Below, piece by piece: positions 7,751 to 21,178 of a stretch of 33,658 bases of DNA. The position numbers and the translations under genes are program-made. This DNA comes from Clostridia bacterium. GTDB taxonomy: Bacteria > Bacillota > DSM-521 > Neomoorellales > SLTJ01. Positions within the stretch are counted from its first letter, which is position 1, and every line of letters begins with the position of its first letter. The DNA lies in the NCBI GenBank assembly GCA_024653205.1, contig JANLFO010000002.1, positions 149,590 through 183,247 on the forward strand. The letters run 5' to 3'. The notes under the pieces are model-generated. The model was given only the letters and a program-made list of their open reading frames with translations, was not told the origin of the DNA and made no database searches.

Positions 7751-9328
7751 GTGGCCAGGAAGCCAGAAAGCGATACGTCTGCGAACCTCGGATTCGAGGC
7801 CCAGTTGTGGAAGGCCGCCGATGCCCTGCGTAACAACATGGACGCCGCCGAGTACAAGCACGTGGTGCTCGGCCTCATTTTCCTCAAGTACATCTCCGAC
7901 GCCTTCGAGGAGCATTACGCCAAGCTCCAGACGGAGCCCTACGCCGACCCTGAGGACCCCGACGAGTACCGCGCCGTCAACATTTTCTGGGTGCCGCTTG
8001 AAGCCCGCTGGTCTCATCTAAAGGCCAACGCCAAACAGCCTAACATCGGTCAACTGGTGGACGAAGCAATGATTGCCATCGAGCGGGACAATCCCTCGCT
8101 CAAGGGAGTGCTTCCCAAGGAGTACGCCCGACCGAACCTCGACAAGATGCGCCTGGGCCAGTTGATCGACCTGATTAGCAGCATCGGCCTGGGAGGCAGT
8201 GAGAACCGCTCGAAGGACATTCTGGGGCGTGTCTATGAGTACTTCCTCCAGCAGTTCGCCAGCGCGGAGGGCAAGAAGGGCGGCCAGTTTTACACCCCCC
8301 GCTGTGTAGTAGAGTTACTCGTCGAAATGATTGCTCCTTATAAAGGCCGGGTTTACGACCCCTGCTGCGGCTCCGGCGGCATGTTCGTGCAGTCGGCTAA
8401 ATTCATTGAGGCCCATGCTACAGGCAACGGCAACGGTGGCCGCGCCAGGAGGCAGATCAGCATATACGGCCAGGAATCCAACTACACCACTTGGCGGCTC
8501 TGCAAGATGAACTTGGCCATCCGCGGCATTGACGGCCACATCGCCCACGGCGACAGTTTTCACAACGACCAGTTCCCGGACCTCAAAGCCGACTACATCC
8601 TCGCCAATCCGCCTTTCAACGACAGCGACTGGCGGGGAGAACTGTTGCGCGAGGACAAACGCTGGAAGTTCGGCATCCCGCCCGTATCGAACGCGAATTT
8701 CGCGTGGGTACAGCACTTTGTATATCACCTTGCGCCGAATGGGATTGCCGGGTTCGTACTTGCTAACGGCTCCATGTCCTCCAACCAGTCCGGCGAGGGA
8801 GAAATCCGCAAGAACATCATTGAGGCCGATCTGGTGGACTGTATGGTGGCCCTGCCAGGCCAGCTCTTTTACTCCACGCAGATCCCCGCCTGCCTATGGT
8901 TTATCGCCCGCAACAAGAAGGGCGGCACAGGGCTTTCGGGCAGGCCCCTGCGCGACCGCTCTGGGCAGGTACTCTTCATTGACGCCCGCAAGCTTGGCGT
9001 CATGGTGGACCGCGTACACCGCGAACTGACCCCCGAGGACATCCGCAAGATTGCCGACACCTACCACAACTGGCGCGGGGACGGCGACGGAGAATACCGG
9101 GACGTACCGGGCTTCTGCAAGGCGGCGACGCTGAAGGAGATTCGTGAAAACGGCTACGTGCTTACTCCAGGGCGCTACGTCGGGGTTGAACAAGCCGAGG
9201 ACGACGGCGAGCCTTTCGAGGAGAAGATGGCGCGGCTGGTGGCCGAACTGTGCCGGCAGCGGGAAGAAGCCGCTAAACTCGACGCGGCCATTAGGCGCAA
9301 TCTGAAGGAGTTGGGGTTTGGTGAGTGA
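7751..9328 (+). CDS. hsdM: Type I restriction-modification DNA methyltransferase subunit HsdM
   Basis: This 525-residue N6-adenine methyltransferase acts in the M2S complex. The N-terminal helical HsdM domain ([29 protein letters not shown]) covers about 15-150. The linker [16 protein letters not shown] (178-193) leads to the AdoMet motif DPCCGSGG (203-210). The catalytic motif IV is NPPF (286-289). The GTG at 7751 lies 1 nt after GGAGG, but AGAGGTGA (7736-7743) gives a proper 7-nt spacing. Its stop overlaps the region of the hsdS start, so the two are translated together. It protects host DNA at the site chosen by HsdS. Confidence 0.96.
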   Translation: MARKPESDTSANLGFEAQLWKAADALRNNMDAAEYKHVVLGLIFLKYISDAFEEHYAKLQTEPYADPEDPDEYRAVNIFWVPLEARWSHLKANAKQPNIGQLVDEAMIAIERDNPSLKGVLPKEYARPNLDKMRLGQLIDLISSIGLGGSENRSKDILGRVYEYFLQQFASAEGKKGGQFYTPRCVVELLVEMIAPYKGRVYDPCCGSGGMFVQSAKFIEAHATGNGNGGRARRQISIYGQESNYTTWRLCKMNLAIRGIDGHIAHGDSFHNDQFPDLKADYILANPPFNDSDWRGELLREDKRWKFGIPPVSNANFAWVQHFVYHLAPNGIAGFVLANGSMSSNQSGEGEIRKNIIEADLVDCMVALPGQLFYSTQIPACLWFIARNKKGGTGLSGRPLRDRSGQVLFIDARKLGVMVDRVHRELTPEDIRKIADTYHNWRGDGDGEYRDVPGFCKAATLKEIRENGYVLTPGRYVGVEQAEDDGEPFEEKMARLVAELCRQREEAAKLDAAIRRNLKELGFGE

Positions 9329-9338
9329 GGGGCGTAAG

Positions 9339-10640
9339 ATGCGCTGGGGCGATCTCGCCACCCTGAAATATGGCAAGAGGCTTCGAGGCTACGAGAATGT
9401 TGAGGCCCATTACCGAGTCTATGGTACCGACGGGCCAATAGGTTGGCACCATGAGCCGCTGTGTAATCATCCGACCGTAATTGTCGGCCGTAAGGGAGCT
9501 TACCGTGGCATTCACTATTCACCTGAGCCCTGCTTCGTGATTGATACAGCTTTCTACCTTGAGCCTCGTGTAGAGTTTGATATGCGTTGGGCTTATTATG
9601 AATTGTTGAACCGCGACATCAATAGCATGGATAGTGGTTCGGCAATCCCTTCTACCAGCAGAGAAGCTTTCTACCAACTACCTGTCGCGGTCCCAAGTAT
9701 CGAAGAGCAACGCGCCATCGCCCACATACTTGGCACGTTGGACGACAAGATCGAGCTTAACCGGCGCATGAACGAAACGCTAGAGGCAATAGCGCGCGCC
9801 ATCTTCAAGTCGTGGTTCTTAGACTTTGACCCGGTAATTGACAATGCGCTCAAGGTAGGTAATACAATCCCGAGCGAACTGGAGGAGAAAGCCGCCCGCC
9901 GGCGCGAAGTTCTCGCCCGCACCCGAGCCGAGGGCCACCCCGCCGGGTTACCGGAGCCCCTGGCAAAGCTGTTCCCCGATGAGTTCGAGGAGAGAGAGTT
10001 GGGGTGGATACCAAAGGGGTGGAGGGTTGGTACACTCCGAGAGGTTGTCAACCTTGTAAAGGACGGAGTAAACCCGCTGGATACGCCGGATGCAGAGTTC
10101 TTGCATTTCAGCATTCCTGCGTTCGACGAAGGCGTAATGCCAAAGCGAGAACGCGGTGAAGCAATTAAGAGTTTCAAGTTCCGGGTACCCGCCGGAGCTG
10201 TTCTACTATCCAAGCTAAATCCCGAGATTAAGCGCGTTTGGCTGGTGGATATAAGCGATAATGACCGCGCTATCTGTTCAACTGAGTTTCTTGTTCTTCT
10301 TGCACAACCGCCGTTTACCAAGTCTTTTGTCTACTGCTTGGTTCAGTCGTCTAACTTCCGACGTGAGCTTGAAGGTTTAGTAACTGGTACATCTAAGAGT
10401 CATCAACGCGCACAGCCCGAAGCCGTACTTAGTATAGCTACGGTCCTACCAGAGCGTCCGTTGCTCGCAGCATTCGAAAGAATAGTGGCACCCATGCTGG
10501 AGACAACCCTGATAAAGAAGCGCGAATCCTATACCCTCGCCGCCCTGCGTGATACGCTACTACCCAAGCTTATCTCCGGTGAACTGCGGGTATCGTCGCG
10601 GATTATTAGGGACTTTGAGGTGCTTCCGAAGCAGGTATGA
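9339..10640 (+). CDS. hsdS: Type I restriction-modification specificity subunit HsdS
   Basis: HsdS carries two target-recognition domains, each reading one half of a split DNA site, and bridges HsdM and HsdR. TRD1 covers about 1-115 (MRWGDLATLKYGKRL, then SGSAIPSTSREAFYQLPVAV). The first conserved helix is EEQRAIAHILGTLDDKIELN. TRD2 starts near WIPKGWRVGTLREVV and ends with the second helix and LRDTLLPKLISGELRV. The length of about 433 residues is normal. ATG 9339 has GAGGGG before it; TTG 9318 and GTG 9321 are in-frame alternatives that overlap hsdM. The gene is AT-richer than hsdM and hsdR by eye, most strongly in TRD2, which suggests exchange of specificity modules. Confidence 0.94.
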   Translation: MRWGDLATLKYGKRLRGYENVEAHYRVYGTDGPIGWHHEPLCNHPTVIVGRKGAYRGIHYSPEPCFVIDTAFYLEPRVEFDMRWAYYELLNRDINSMDSGSAIPSTSREAFYQLPVAVPSIEEQRAIAHILGTLDDKIELNRRMNETLEAIARAIFKSWFLDFDPVIDNALKVGNTIPSELEEKAARRREVLARTRAEGHPAGLPEPLAKLFPDEFEERELGWIPKGWRVGTLREVVNLVKDGVNPLDTPDAEFLHFSIPAFDEGVMPKRERGEAIKSFKFRVPAGAVLLSKLNPEIKRVWLVDISDNDRAICSTEFLVLLAQPPFTKSFVYCLVQSSNFRRELEGLVTGTSKSHQRAQPEAVLSIATVLPERPLLAAFERIVAPMLETTLIKKRESYTLAALRDTLLPKLISGELRVSSRIIRDFEVLPKQV

Positions 10641-10771
10641 TTTTCCGGCGATTGAAACCTTGTCTCTCAGGTGCTTCCAGGTTTGAGGGGGAGGGGGAAA
10701 TCGAGGAGGATTACGTGAGTTAGGCCGCGAGCAGTTGCCGAGTTTTGTTTCGGAAGCACCGGGACTTTGAG
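10609..10771. repeat. Composite repeats around the hsdS / OLD-gene junction
   Basis: GGGACTTTGAG occurs at 10609-10619 (end of hsdS) and again at 10761-10771 (just before the OLD gene). GGTGCTTCCGAA (10619-10630) has a perfect 12-nt inverted copy TTCGGAAGCACC (10749-10760). A third partial copy, GGTGCTTCC, lies at 10670-10678. Together they frame the 148-nt gap between the two genes. They could be an operator, a hairpin in the transcript, or a scar left when the gene was inserted. Confidence 0.75.
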
Positions 10772-10788
10772 AAGGAGGGTACGATTAC

Positions 10789-12494
10789 ATGTTGACCAGT
10801 CTCCAATGCAAGAACTTTCGTTGTCTCGAGGATGTTGACGTCCCGCTTGGGCCACTGACCGCTATTGTTGGGCCAAACGGTTCTGGAAAGACTGCAATTC
10901 TCCGGGCCATAGATATGGTGTTTGGCGAGGTCTGGCCGTCCATGCGGAGTTTTCGGATTCCCCAGGATTTCTACGCATTCGACACATCACGGGGAATAGA
11001 GATAATCGTCTGGTTCGACCCTCCATATGTTCACGAGGATGACTTCGATAACAGGCACCAGGTTAACGCTGTCCGATTATCCTGCAAGCCGTACCAGAGA
11101 TCTGGTAAGTGGGGGACCGCAGGAGACTTGCACGTCGACCTTGAGCCTCTAAACGCTGAAGGGGACGTGCCCCTTATTCCCGTAACGCCCCGACGCAAGG
11201 GTGTAAAGCCTCAATTTCGCCCCTTACCAGTTGGGACTGCACTTCGTGAACAGAACCGTGTCCTGTTTGTTGATCATAGACGTAGCGTTCTCCAGCACTT
11301 GCCGACTGTTAGGGGGTCCATCCTGGCCAAGCTCTTAGAGCCAGCGCGTCGTGAGTTCACAGCAGAAGCTGACTTTCGGAAAGCCTATGAAACTGCGATG
11401 GAGTGCCTTAGAACCGAACAGGTTCGTGAGTTAGAGAAGCGCATTCAAGATACCGCTAAGCGCATGCTAGGGTTTCTTGGCAGGGGCGTTGCCAAGTCAA
11501 TCGAAATCGGGTTTGGGTTCGCAGATCCTTCAAATCCTTTCAATTCGCTGAGACTTCAATACAGGGAGGGCGACCTTGAGGTTCCAGCTGAAGAACTTGG
11601 GCTTGGAATTCAAAGTGCAATTGTAGTGGGGCTGTTCGATGCTTTTCGCCAGCTTGGTGGTGAATTTCAGACAATCGTTATAGAAGAACCGGAAATGTAC
11701 TTACATCCACAGGCACAACGTTATTTCTACCGATTGCTCAGAGAGATGGTCGAAGCTTCACAATGCCAAGTGATCTACTCGACACACTCGCCTATTTTTG
11801 CGGACGTTAACTTATATGAGACACTTCGTCTTGTCCGTAAGGATCCTGGCCAGTCATCGAGCGTTACGTATGTCTCAGTGGAAAACTATGAACGTTTGGC
11901 TAAGGAAAGGGAACGCCAAAAACTGGCAGGACAGTTCAACCCAGCAAGAAATGAGGTTTTCTTCGCCAAGAAGGCACTACTTGTTGAAGGGCCTGCTGAT
12001 CGTAGCGCAGTCCTAATAGTAGCTGAGCGGATGAATCTAGACATCGATGCCGAGGGTATTACTGTTATAGACTGTGGCGGCAAGAATGGTATTCCACTAG
12101 TTGCTAGTGTTTGTACCGATTTGGGAATACCCTTCTTGGTCCTACATGACGAGGACATTTGGCCGGAAGATAAGGGTCAAGATCCGGCTAGGCAAGCCAA
12201 GGAGAACGAGGTCGCTCAAGCAGAGAATGCGCGGATACTAGAAGCAGCTGGTGGACAGGACCGAGTATTGCTAATCAAACCATCATTGGAGGCGGCCCTA
12301 AATATTGGAAGAAATGCTAAGGATAAGCCTCAGAAGGTAGTAGAGAGAGTTCGTAGTATGAACTTGGATGAAATTCCGAAGGAACTAGTTGCCGTGGTCA
12401 ATATGCTATTTGAGAGCAATACATGTGAAAGTACGGAAGTGATTTCTCCTGGTGAAGTCCAGACTCGAGTAGCCAATGGTGGGTGGGGATTAAG

Positions 12495-12498
<4 letters not shown>
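10789..12498 (+). CDS. OLD-family ATP-dependent nuclease (ABC/AAA ATPase plus TOPRIM) within the type I RM operon
   Basis: The protein has 569 residues. The N-terminal ABC-type ATPase has Walker A GPNGSGKT (28-35), a split insert, the signature-like region [14 protein letters not shown], Walker [13 protein letters not shown] (acidic E299/E300) and the switch STHSPIF. The C-terminal TOPRIM domain has LLVEGPADR (E400), CGGKNGIP, and HDED (D454, D456) as the metal-binding acidic pair, then PSLEAAL. This is the layout of OLD nucleases and of GajA of the Gabija defence system. No UvrD-type GajB partner is present. The ATG follows GAAGGAGGGT. Its TGA stop overlaps the hsdR GTG (GTGA), so it is coupled to hsdR. 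Base use is AT-richer than hsdM and hsdR. It is probably an anti-phage nuclease; its partner and target are unknown. Confidence 0.9.
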
Positions 12499-15650
<3,152 letters not shown>

Positions 15651-15832
15651 TTCTCCCCACCAAAGCGGGTTCTTGCCCTTAGCAGCAGGATTCCGATGAG
15701 TTTCCGCAGAAAGGGACCGGCGGAGGGGCTGGATCTGTCTGTTTACGGATAATGTCCCTCGAGCGCCCGCCAGGTCGTGGTATACTTATGTGCAGAGCGT
15801 TTGAAGAAGGTCTCTGAGAAGGGTGAAGCCTC

Positions 15833-17812
15833 TTGAGTTCCCGGGTTCTGCGGGTAGCAAAGCGCGTTCTGGTAGGACTGGTGATCCTGGCGGTCGTGCT
15901 GTCGCTTGTGGTGGCTGCGGGCCGCTACCGCTCGGAGCAGGCAAATCGTACGGTGCAGGTGGCGCTGGACTTCGGACAGGTAAGCCTTTTGAGCCGCGCC
16001 TTGGGGGTTCCCCGGGCGGAGTTGCTGGCAAGCCTGCGGGAGGCCGGGGCAGGGGCGATCCTGGTAAAGGAGCCCTTAGTATCGGAACTGGACGGGGAAC
16101 TACTGTGGGGGATTTACCCCGTCTGGCTCCGGCTGGGCCGGGAGTTGGCGGCCGCGCCCTACCTGGAGCCCGAAGCAGCAGCCCAACTGCGGCCGGATTA
16201 CTCCTACCTGGTCTTTGACGCTCCCCGCGTGGCCGAGGAAGTGGCCGCGCAGCTGGGGCGCAGGCTTCCCGGCGGCTCGGTACGCCTCTTGCCGGCAGGG
16301 GAGTTTTCTCTGGTGGAGCTTTCATGGACCAAGTCGGACCTCTCCGCGCTCAAGGTGGGCATAGGTCTCGCCGGTTTCCCCTGGGAGGAAGTAGAACGGG
16401 CCGGCGTAAAGGTGATACCGCAGCTGCGGCCCTGGCCGGCGGCGGATGCGGCCTCCGTCCGCGCCACCCTGGAAGAACTGTACCCACATAGGGATGATCT
16501 TTCTGCCCTTGCCTTCGACGGAGACCGGGTTCCCGGTTACCCGCGCTTTGTGTCCGACCTGGGCCGGGGGGTCCAGGAGCTGGACGTGCCGGTGGCCATT
16601 ATCGAGTTCACCCAGCAGCAGGGACTGGCCTCCCTGGTGAAGCTCACCGGAAAACGGGCCGTCCGCCTGCACAGCATCCGGGCCGAGGAGGCCGAGACCC
16701 TTTCGCCGGCGCAGGCCGTGGCCCGGTTCGGCCTGGCCGCAGGAGAGCGTAACGTGCGCATCCTGGTGGTGCGCTTTGCCTTGGCGGCAGAGGGGGGTAT
16801 GGCATCCTCCGACGCCGCGGCCTCGGCAAGAAGGTATCTGGAGTTTCTCAAAGAGGGCCTGGCGGCGCAGGGCCTTGCCCCGGGCGATCCGCGTCCCTTT
16901 ACCCCCTTCCCGCTGCCGGGGGCGCTCTTCGGCCTCATCGGCCTGGGAGCCTGGGCGGCGGCGGTACTGCTCCTGCGCGAGCTGGGTCTTAGAGGCCGGA
17001 TGCTGATCGGCCTCTCTGCTCTCGGCCTTGCCGGCTACCTGCTGCTCCTCCGCGCCGACTCTGTCCTCGCGCGGCAGGCGGCGGCGGCCGTGGCCGCCAT
17101 CTCCTTCCCGACCCTGGGCGTCCTGCTCTGGCGCCGCGAGGAACCGTGCTCGGTCCCGCAGGCGCTCGGCCGTTTCGCCGTAACGGCTGCGCTTTCCCTG
17201 GTCGGTGCCGCCCTGGTGGTGGGGCTGCTGGGCGAGGTGGGGTTCATGCTCGCCGTGGACCAGTTCCTGGGGACCAAGGTGGCCCACCTCGCGCCCCCGG
17301 TACTCGTGGCGGCGGCGCTCTGGGGGCCGGGGAGCCGGGAAGAACTCCGGCGGCGCCTGGCCTCGCCGGTCAGCTGGCTGGCCCTAGTGGCGCTGGTGGT
17401 GCTGGCGCTGGCGGGATACGTTTACCTGATGCGCACCGGAAACGAGGGCACGGCCTTCGTTTCCTCCTGGGAGAGAGCCTTGCGCCAGTACCTGGACCAA
17501 CTGTTGCTGGTGCGGCCGCGCACCAAGGAATTCCTTCTGGGGCATCCCCTGCTGCTTCTCAGCTATCGACTGGGTCGGCCGCGGCGGTACTGGCTGCTGT
17601 GGGCGGCCGGGAGCATCGGGCAGGCCTCGGTGGTCAACACCTTCGCCCACGTGCACACGCCCCTCGCGGTGAGCCTTCTGCGCACGGCGCACGGGCTCTG
17701 GCTGGGGGCCATAGCAGGGTTGATCCTGATCTGCCTCCTCGAAGGCTACAGGAGGCACCGGGCCCGCAGGGGAGGAACCGAGGGCGGTATTTGTACCCCG
17801 GAAAAGCCATAG
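15833..17812 (+). CDS. DUF5693 family membrane protein
   Basis: The protein has 659 residues. One N-terminal membrane segment (about 11-30) is followed by an outside or soluble domain of about 320 residues, then roughly eight hydrophobic segments from about 355 to 640. The conserved end of the family is visible: PRTKEFLLGHPLLLL and SVVNTFAHVHTPLAVSLLRT. The TTG start at 15833 follows AAGGGTGA (15819-15826). The family is found in Firmicutes near envelope genes, and the next gene here, 25 nt away, is D-Ala-D-Ala ligase. A role in cell-wall or surface-polymer assembly is inferred from that neighbourhood. No catalytic motif is recognised. TATACT at 15781-15786 may be a -10, without a clear -35. 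Confidence 0.8.
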   Translation: MSSRVLRVAKRVLVGLVILAVVLSLVVAAGRYRSEQANRTVQVALDFGQVSLLSRALGVPRAELLASLREAGAGAILVKEPLVSELDGELLWGIYPVWLRLGRELAAAPYLEPEAAAQLRPDYSYLVFDAPRVAEEVAAQLGRRLPGGSVRLLPAGEFSLVELSWTKSDLSALKVGIGLAGFPWEEVERAGVKVIPQLRPWPAADAASVRATLEELYPHRDDLSALAFDGDRVPGYPRFVSDLGRGVQELDVPVAIIEFTQQQGLASLVKLTGKRAVRLHSIRAEEAETLSPAQAVARFGLAAGERNVRILVVRFALAAEGGMASSDAAASARRYLEFLKEGLAAQGLAPGDPRPFTPFPLPGALFGLIGLGAWAAAVLLLRELGLRGRMLIGLSALGLAGYLLLLRADSVLARQAAAAVAAISFPTLGVLLWRREEPCSVPQALGRFAVTAALSLVGAALVVGLLGEVGFMLAVDQFLGTKVAHLAPPVLVAAALWGPGSREELRRRLASPVSWLALVALVVLALAGYVYLMRTGNEGTAFVSSWERALRQYLDQLLLVRPRTKEFLLGHPLLLLSYRLGRPRRYWLLWAAGSIGQASVVNTFAHVHTPLAVSLLRTAHGLWLGAIAGLILICLLEGYRRHRARRGGTEGGICTPEKP

Positions 17813-17837
17813 GAATGATCTGGGGAGGGCGCGAAGC

Positions 17838-18794
17838 GTGGGAAACGGTTTGCGGGTGGCGGTACTGCTGGGAGGACGCTCCTCCGAGCGCGAGGTCTCC
17901 CTGCGCAGCGGGGAGGCGGTCTACCGGGCCCTGCTGCAGAAGGGCTACACGGCCTGGAAGATAGACGCCGGGGGAGACTTCATAAGGGAGTTGCTGCAAG
18001 ACCGGCCGGACGTGGTCTTCATCGCCCTTCACGGCCGCTTCGGCGAAGACGGAACCGTGCAGGGGCTGCTCGAGCTCTTGGACCTTCCCTACACCGGTTC
18101 CGGGGTGCTGGCCAGCGCCCTGGCCATGGACAAGATCATGACCAAGCGCGTGCTGCTGCAGGCCGGCCTGCCTACGGCCGCCTTCCGGGTAGTTCGCGCG
18201 GATGAACTGGAGCCGGGACGGGTAGCGGAACTGGCGGCCGAACTGCTGGTACAATTCAGGGGTCGCCTGGTGGTGAAGGTACCCGAGGGGGGCTCGAGCA
18301 TCGGGGTGTACTGGGCGGGCACGGTTGAAGAAACCGCGACGGCCCTGCTCCACGGCCTGGCCGAGGGCCCCGAGGTGCTGGTGGAGAAACACCTGCCGGG
18401 GGTGGAACTCACCGCACCGGTGCTCGGCAACCGGCAGCCGCGCGTGCTGCCTCTAATCGAGATCCTGCCGGCCAAGGGGTGCTACGACTACGAGGCCAAG
18501 TACACGCCGGGCGGGAGCCGGCACATCATCCCCCCCCGGGTGGAGCCCGCGCTGCAGAGGGAGGTAGAGGAACTGGCCCTGGCCGCCTACCGGCTCCTGG
18601 GCTGCGCCGGGTGCGCCCGCATAGATTTCAAGCTCGATGAAACCGGCCGGCCCATGATCCTGGAGGTTAACACCGTGCCCGGGTTTACGGAGACCAGCCT
18701 GGTGCCGGACTCCGCCCGGGCGGCGGGAATTGAATTTCCCGATCTGGTGGCCGAGTTGGTGGAGCTGGCCCTGGAAAGAAGAGCGCAAAGATAA
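17838..18794 (+). CDS. ddl: D-alanine--D-alanine ligase
   Basis: The enzyme joins two D-alanines with ATP for the peptidoglycan stem peptide. The protein has 318 residues, the usual length. The N-terminal GGRSSEREVSLRSG (about 12-25), ALHGRFGEDGTVQGLLE, the Ser-containing loop PEGGSSIGV, the ATP-grasp strand EVLVEKHLPGVELT and the metal-binding end ARIDFKLDETGRPMILEVNT PG region are all present. The GTG start at 17838 has GGGGAGG 9 nt upstream. It lies 25 nt after the DUF5693 gene, with which it probably shares a transcript. Confidence 0.96.
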   Translation: MGNGLRVAVLLGGRSSEREVSLRSGEAVYRALLQKGYTAWKIDAGGDFIRELLQDRPDVVFIALHGRFGEDGTVQGLLELLDLPYTGSGVLASALAMDKIMTKRVLLQAGLPTAAFRVVRADELEPGRVAELAAELLVQFRGRLVVKVPEGGSSIGVYWAGTVEETATALLHGLAEGPEVLVEKHLPGVELTAPVLGNRQPRVLPLIEILPAKGCYDYEAKYTPGGSRHIIPPRVEPALQREVEELALAAYRLLGCAGCARIDFKLDETGRPMILEVNTVPGFTETSLVPDSARAAGIEFPDLVAELVELALERRAQR

Positions 18795-18870
18795 TCAAGG
18801 CGGGGCCGGGAAAACTAGGTTTGGAGGCGGCCCCGGCTCCGGAGGCCGCCTTAGACCGGGAGGAGTTGCC

Positions 18871-20628
18871 TTGCAAGGAGCGGAGCGCTTGTCGGAAAGG
18901 CTGGGGGCCATAGACGGGCGGGCCTACAAGGCCTACCAGAGTCTGGCCGGGGCCTACGCCTTTCCGGATTTCGAGCTTTTCATCGACCACGTTCAGGGCG
19001 ACCCCTTTGCCGGCCCTTCCCGGGTGCGGGTGAGGCTGGGCAGGGACAAGCACCGGCTGCCACCCCACCTGCTGGACGGCCGGGAGCGGAGGGTTGCCAC
19101 TGCGGATTTCCTGGCCCGGCAGGTCGCCGCGGCAATCAGGAAGCTGGCCAAAGGGCACCGGGGTACGGGACACAGCGGGCTCATAGCCATAGACGAGGGC
19201 GGGCAGGAGGTCCTGGAACGGACGGCGGTGGCCATAGACGAGGAATGGCTTGAGGCGAGGCTTTTCCTGGGTCTTCCTGCGGCCGGGCGCACGGTTCTGG
19301 CCCGCGAGGCCAGGGCCATGTTTTTCGAGGAGCTTCCGGCTATAGTGCGGGGCTCGCTCCTGTATTCTGCCCTCGACGGCCAGGCCCTGGCCGAACACGT
19401 GGCGCTCTACGAGGACCAGGAGTACATCCGCCGCGAGTTGCCCCACCTGGGCCTGGTGGCCTTCGTGGGCGAGGGGGCTGTTCTCCCCCGGCGGTCGGGT
19501 ATCAGCGATGCCCCCATGCCGCGGGAGAAGGCGGTGCCCTTCGCGCCCCCGCCCGGCCTGACGGTGGAGTTCCAAACGCCCAACCACGGCCGGGTGCGGG
19601 GCATGGGAATCCCGGCGGGAGTCACCCTGATCGTGGGTGGCGGCTACCACGGCAAGTCTACCCTGCTCCGCGCCCTGGAAAGGGGCGTCTATAACCACAT
19701 TCCCGGCGACGGCCGCGAGTGGGTCGTTACCGTGGCCGAGGCGGTAAAGATCCGCGCCGAGGACGGCCGGCGGGTGGAGAAGGTGGACATCAGCCCCTTC
19801 ATCCGCAACCTCCCCTTCGGGCAGGACACCCGGCGCTTCAGCACCGAAGAAGCCAGCGGCAGCACCTCGCAGGCGGCCAACATCATGGAGGCTCTGGAAC
19901 TGGGGGCGAAACTCCTGCTCATCGACGAGGACACCAGCGCCACCAACTTCATGATCCGGGACGAGCGCATGCAGCGGCTGGTGGTCAAAGAGAAGGAGCC
20001 GATCACTCCTTTCCTGGACAAGGTGCGCCAGCTATACCGGGAACGGGGCGTTTCCAGCATCCTGGTCGTCGGGGGCTCCGGAGACTACCTGGACGTGGCC
20101 GATACCGTAATCATGATGGACGAATACCGGCCTCGGGACGTCACCGCACGGGCAAGAGAAGTCGTGCGGGAATATCCGACCCGACGACAGCCCGAAGGCG
20201 GGGCCGGCTTCGGCTCGGTGCCGGCGCGAATCCCTCTGCCGGAAGGCTTCCATCCCCTGCGCCACGGAAAGGTAAAGGTAGAGGCCAAGGGTCTGCACAG
20301 CATCCGTTTCGGAGAGGAGACCGTGCTCCTCCAGTACGTGGAGCAACTGGTGGACCCCGCCCAGACGCGGGCCATCGCCGCCGCCATGCTTTATCTCGCG
20401 CAGAAATACGCCGGCCGGCTCACCCTGGCCCAGGCCGTGGCCCGGGTAATGGCGGACGTGGACCGGTACGGCCTGGAGGTGCTCTCCTCTCGCCGGAACG
20501 GCCCTCCGGGTGACCTGGCCCGGCCCCGGCCCTTCGAACTGGCCGCAGCCGTGAACCGGCTCCGCTCGCTGCGGGTGGCGGTCGCGGACGGGGAGGGGAG
20601 AAGGAAGGAGGCGGCCGGTGGCGAATAG
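18871..20628 (+). CDS. Predicted ATPase of the ABC class (COG3044)
   Basis: The protein has about 585 residues. After a 250-residue N-terminal region typical of the family (YQSLAGAYAFPDFELFIDHV, QGDPFAGPSRVRV) comes an unusual P loop, GGGYHGKST (256-264). The signature-like STEEASGSTSQAANIMEAL follows, then Walker B LLLIDEDTSATNFMIRD (D352, E353) and a switch-like VVGGSGDYLDVADTVIMM. The TTG at 18871 is chosen because GGGAGGAG lies 5 nt before it and the family N-terminus begins there. The open frame runs further upstream through the end of ddl. No membrane segment is visible, so it is not a transporter subunit by itself. The cellular role of this family is not known to me. Confidence 0.85.
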   Translation: MQGAERLSERLGAIDGRAYKAYQSLAGAYAFPDFELFIDHVQGDPFAGPSRVRVRLGRDKHRLPPHLLDGRERRVATADFLARQVAAAIRKLAKGHRGTGHSGLIAIDEGGQEVLERTAVAIDEEWLEARLFLGLPAAGRTVLAREARAMFFEELPAIVRGSLLYSALDGQALAEHVALYEDQEYIRRELPHLGLVAFVGEGAVLPRRSGISDAPMPREKAVPFAPPPGLTVEFQTPNHGRVRGMGIPAGVTLIVGGGYHGKSTLLRALERGVYNHIPGDGREWVVTVAEAVKIRAEDGRRVEKVDISPFIRNLPFGQDTRRFSTEEASGSTSQAANIMEALELGAKLLLIDEDTSATNFMIRDERMQRLVVKEKEPITPFLDKVRQLYRERGVSSILVVGGSGDYLDVADTVIMMDEYRPRDVTARAREVVREYPTRRQPEGGAGFGSVPARIPLPEGFHPLRHGKVKVEAKGLHSIRFGEETVLLQYVEQLVDPAQTRAIAAAMLYLAQKYAGRLTLAQAVARVMADVDRYGLEVLSSRRNGPPGDLARPRPFELAAAVNRLRSLRVAVADGEGRRKEAAGGE

Positions 20629-20689
20629 TTAGGGGTGGCCGGCGGACGCCGGGAGGCGCAGGGGCGAGGTCGGAGCGCGGCCGACAGGC

Positions 20690-21178
20690 CTAACGCCAGA
20701 GGGCCAGTTGCTCCCTTAGGGCGGGGATTTCCTCCTCGGTGAACACCGGCACGCCCCGGCGCAGCAGGGCGGCGGTGGTAACGCCCGGCCCGGGGCGGAG
20801 AATGCCGCGGAAGGTGCCGTCGTAGACGCAGGTCTTGCCGCAGGAAGGGCTGCGCTCCTTCATTATCGCCGCGCCGGGTCTGAAGATGCGGACCATCCGC
20901 AGAGTGCGGTCGGCCGCAGTGAGAAAGGCGCCGGTCAGATCCTGGCCGGCGGCGTTGACCACCCGGGCGCAGCCGTCCAGCACCTGGTGCCCGTCGCCCC
21001 CGGCTATTTCGGCCGGAGGCCTCGGCACGGGCAGACGGGCGAGCAGCTCGGGGCATAGGGGAAGACAGCGCAAACCTGCAGTTTCCGCCAGGGCCCGCAC
21101 TTCCGGGGAGGGGCGGGCGCGACCGTCGTAGCGGCAGGGGTAGCCCAGCAGGCAGGCGCTGACGATCAGTGTAGTCAC
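20690..21178 (-). CDS. DUF523 domain protein
   Basis: This small protein of 162 residues has the conserved cysteine motifs of the family: SACLLGYPCRYDG near the start, CLPLCPE, and the KERSPSCG segment in the second half. The cysteines suggest metal or cluster binding, but the function is not established. The GTG at 21178-21176 is chosen because GAGGGC precedes it at 7 nt and the family signature TTLIVSACLLG follows. The frame stays open 28 codons further upstream without family likeness. It converges with the COG3044 gene (61 nt between stops) and diverges from the membrane-protein gene at 21275. Confidence 0.85.
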   Translation of the reverse strand: MTTLIVSACLLGYPCRYDGRARPSPEVRALAETAGLRCLPLCPELLARLPVPRPPAEIAGGDGHQVLDGCARVVNAAGQDLTGAFLTAADRTLRMVRIFRPGAAIMKERSPSCGKTCVYDGTFRGILRPGPGVTTAALLRRGVPVFTEEEIPALREQLALWR

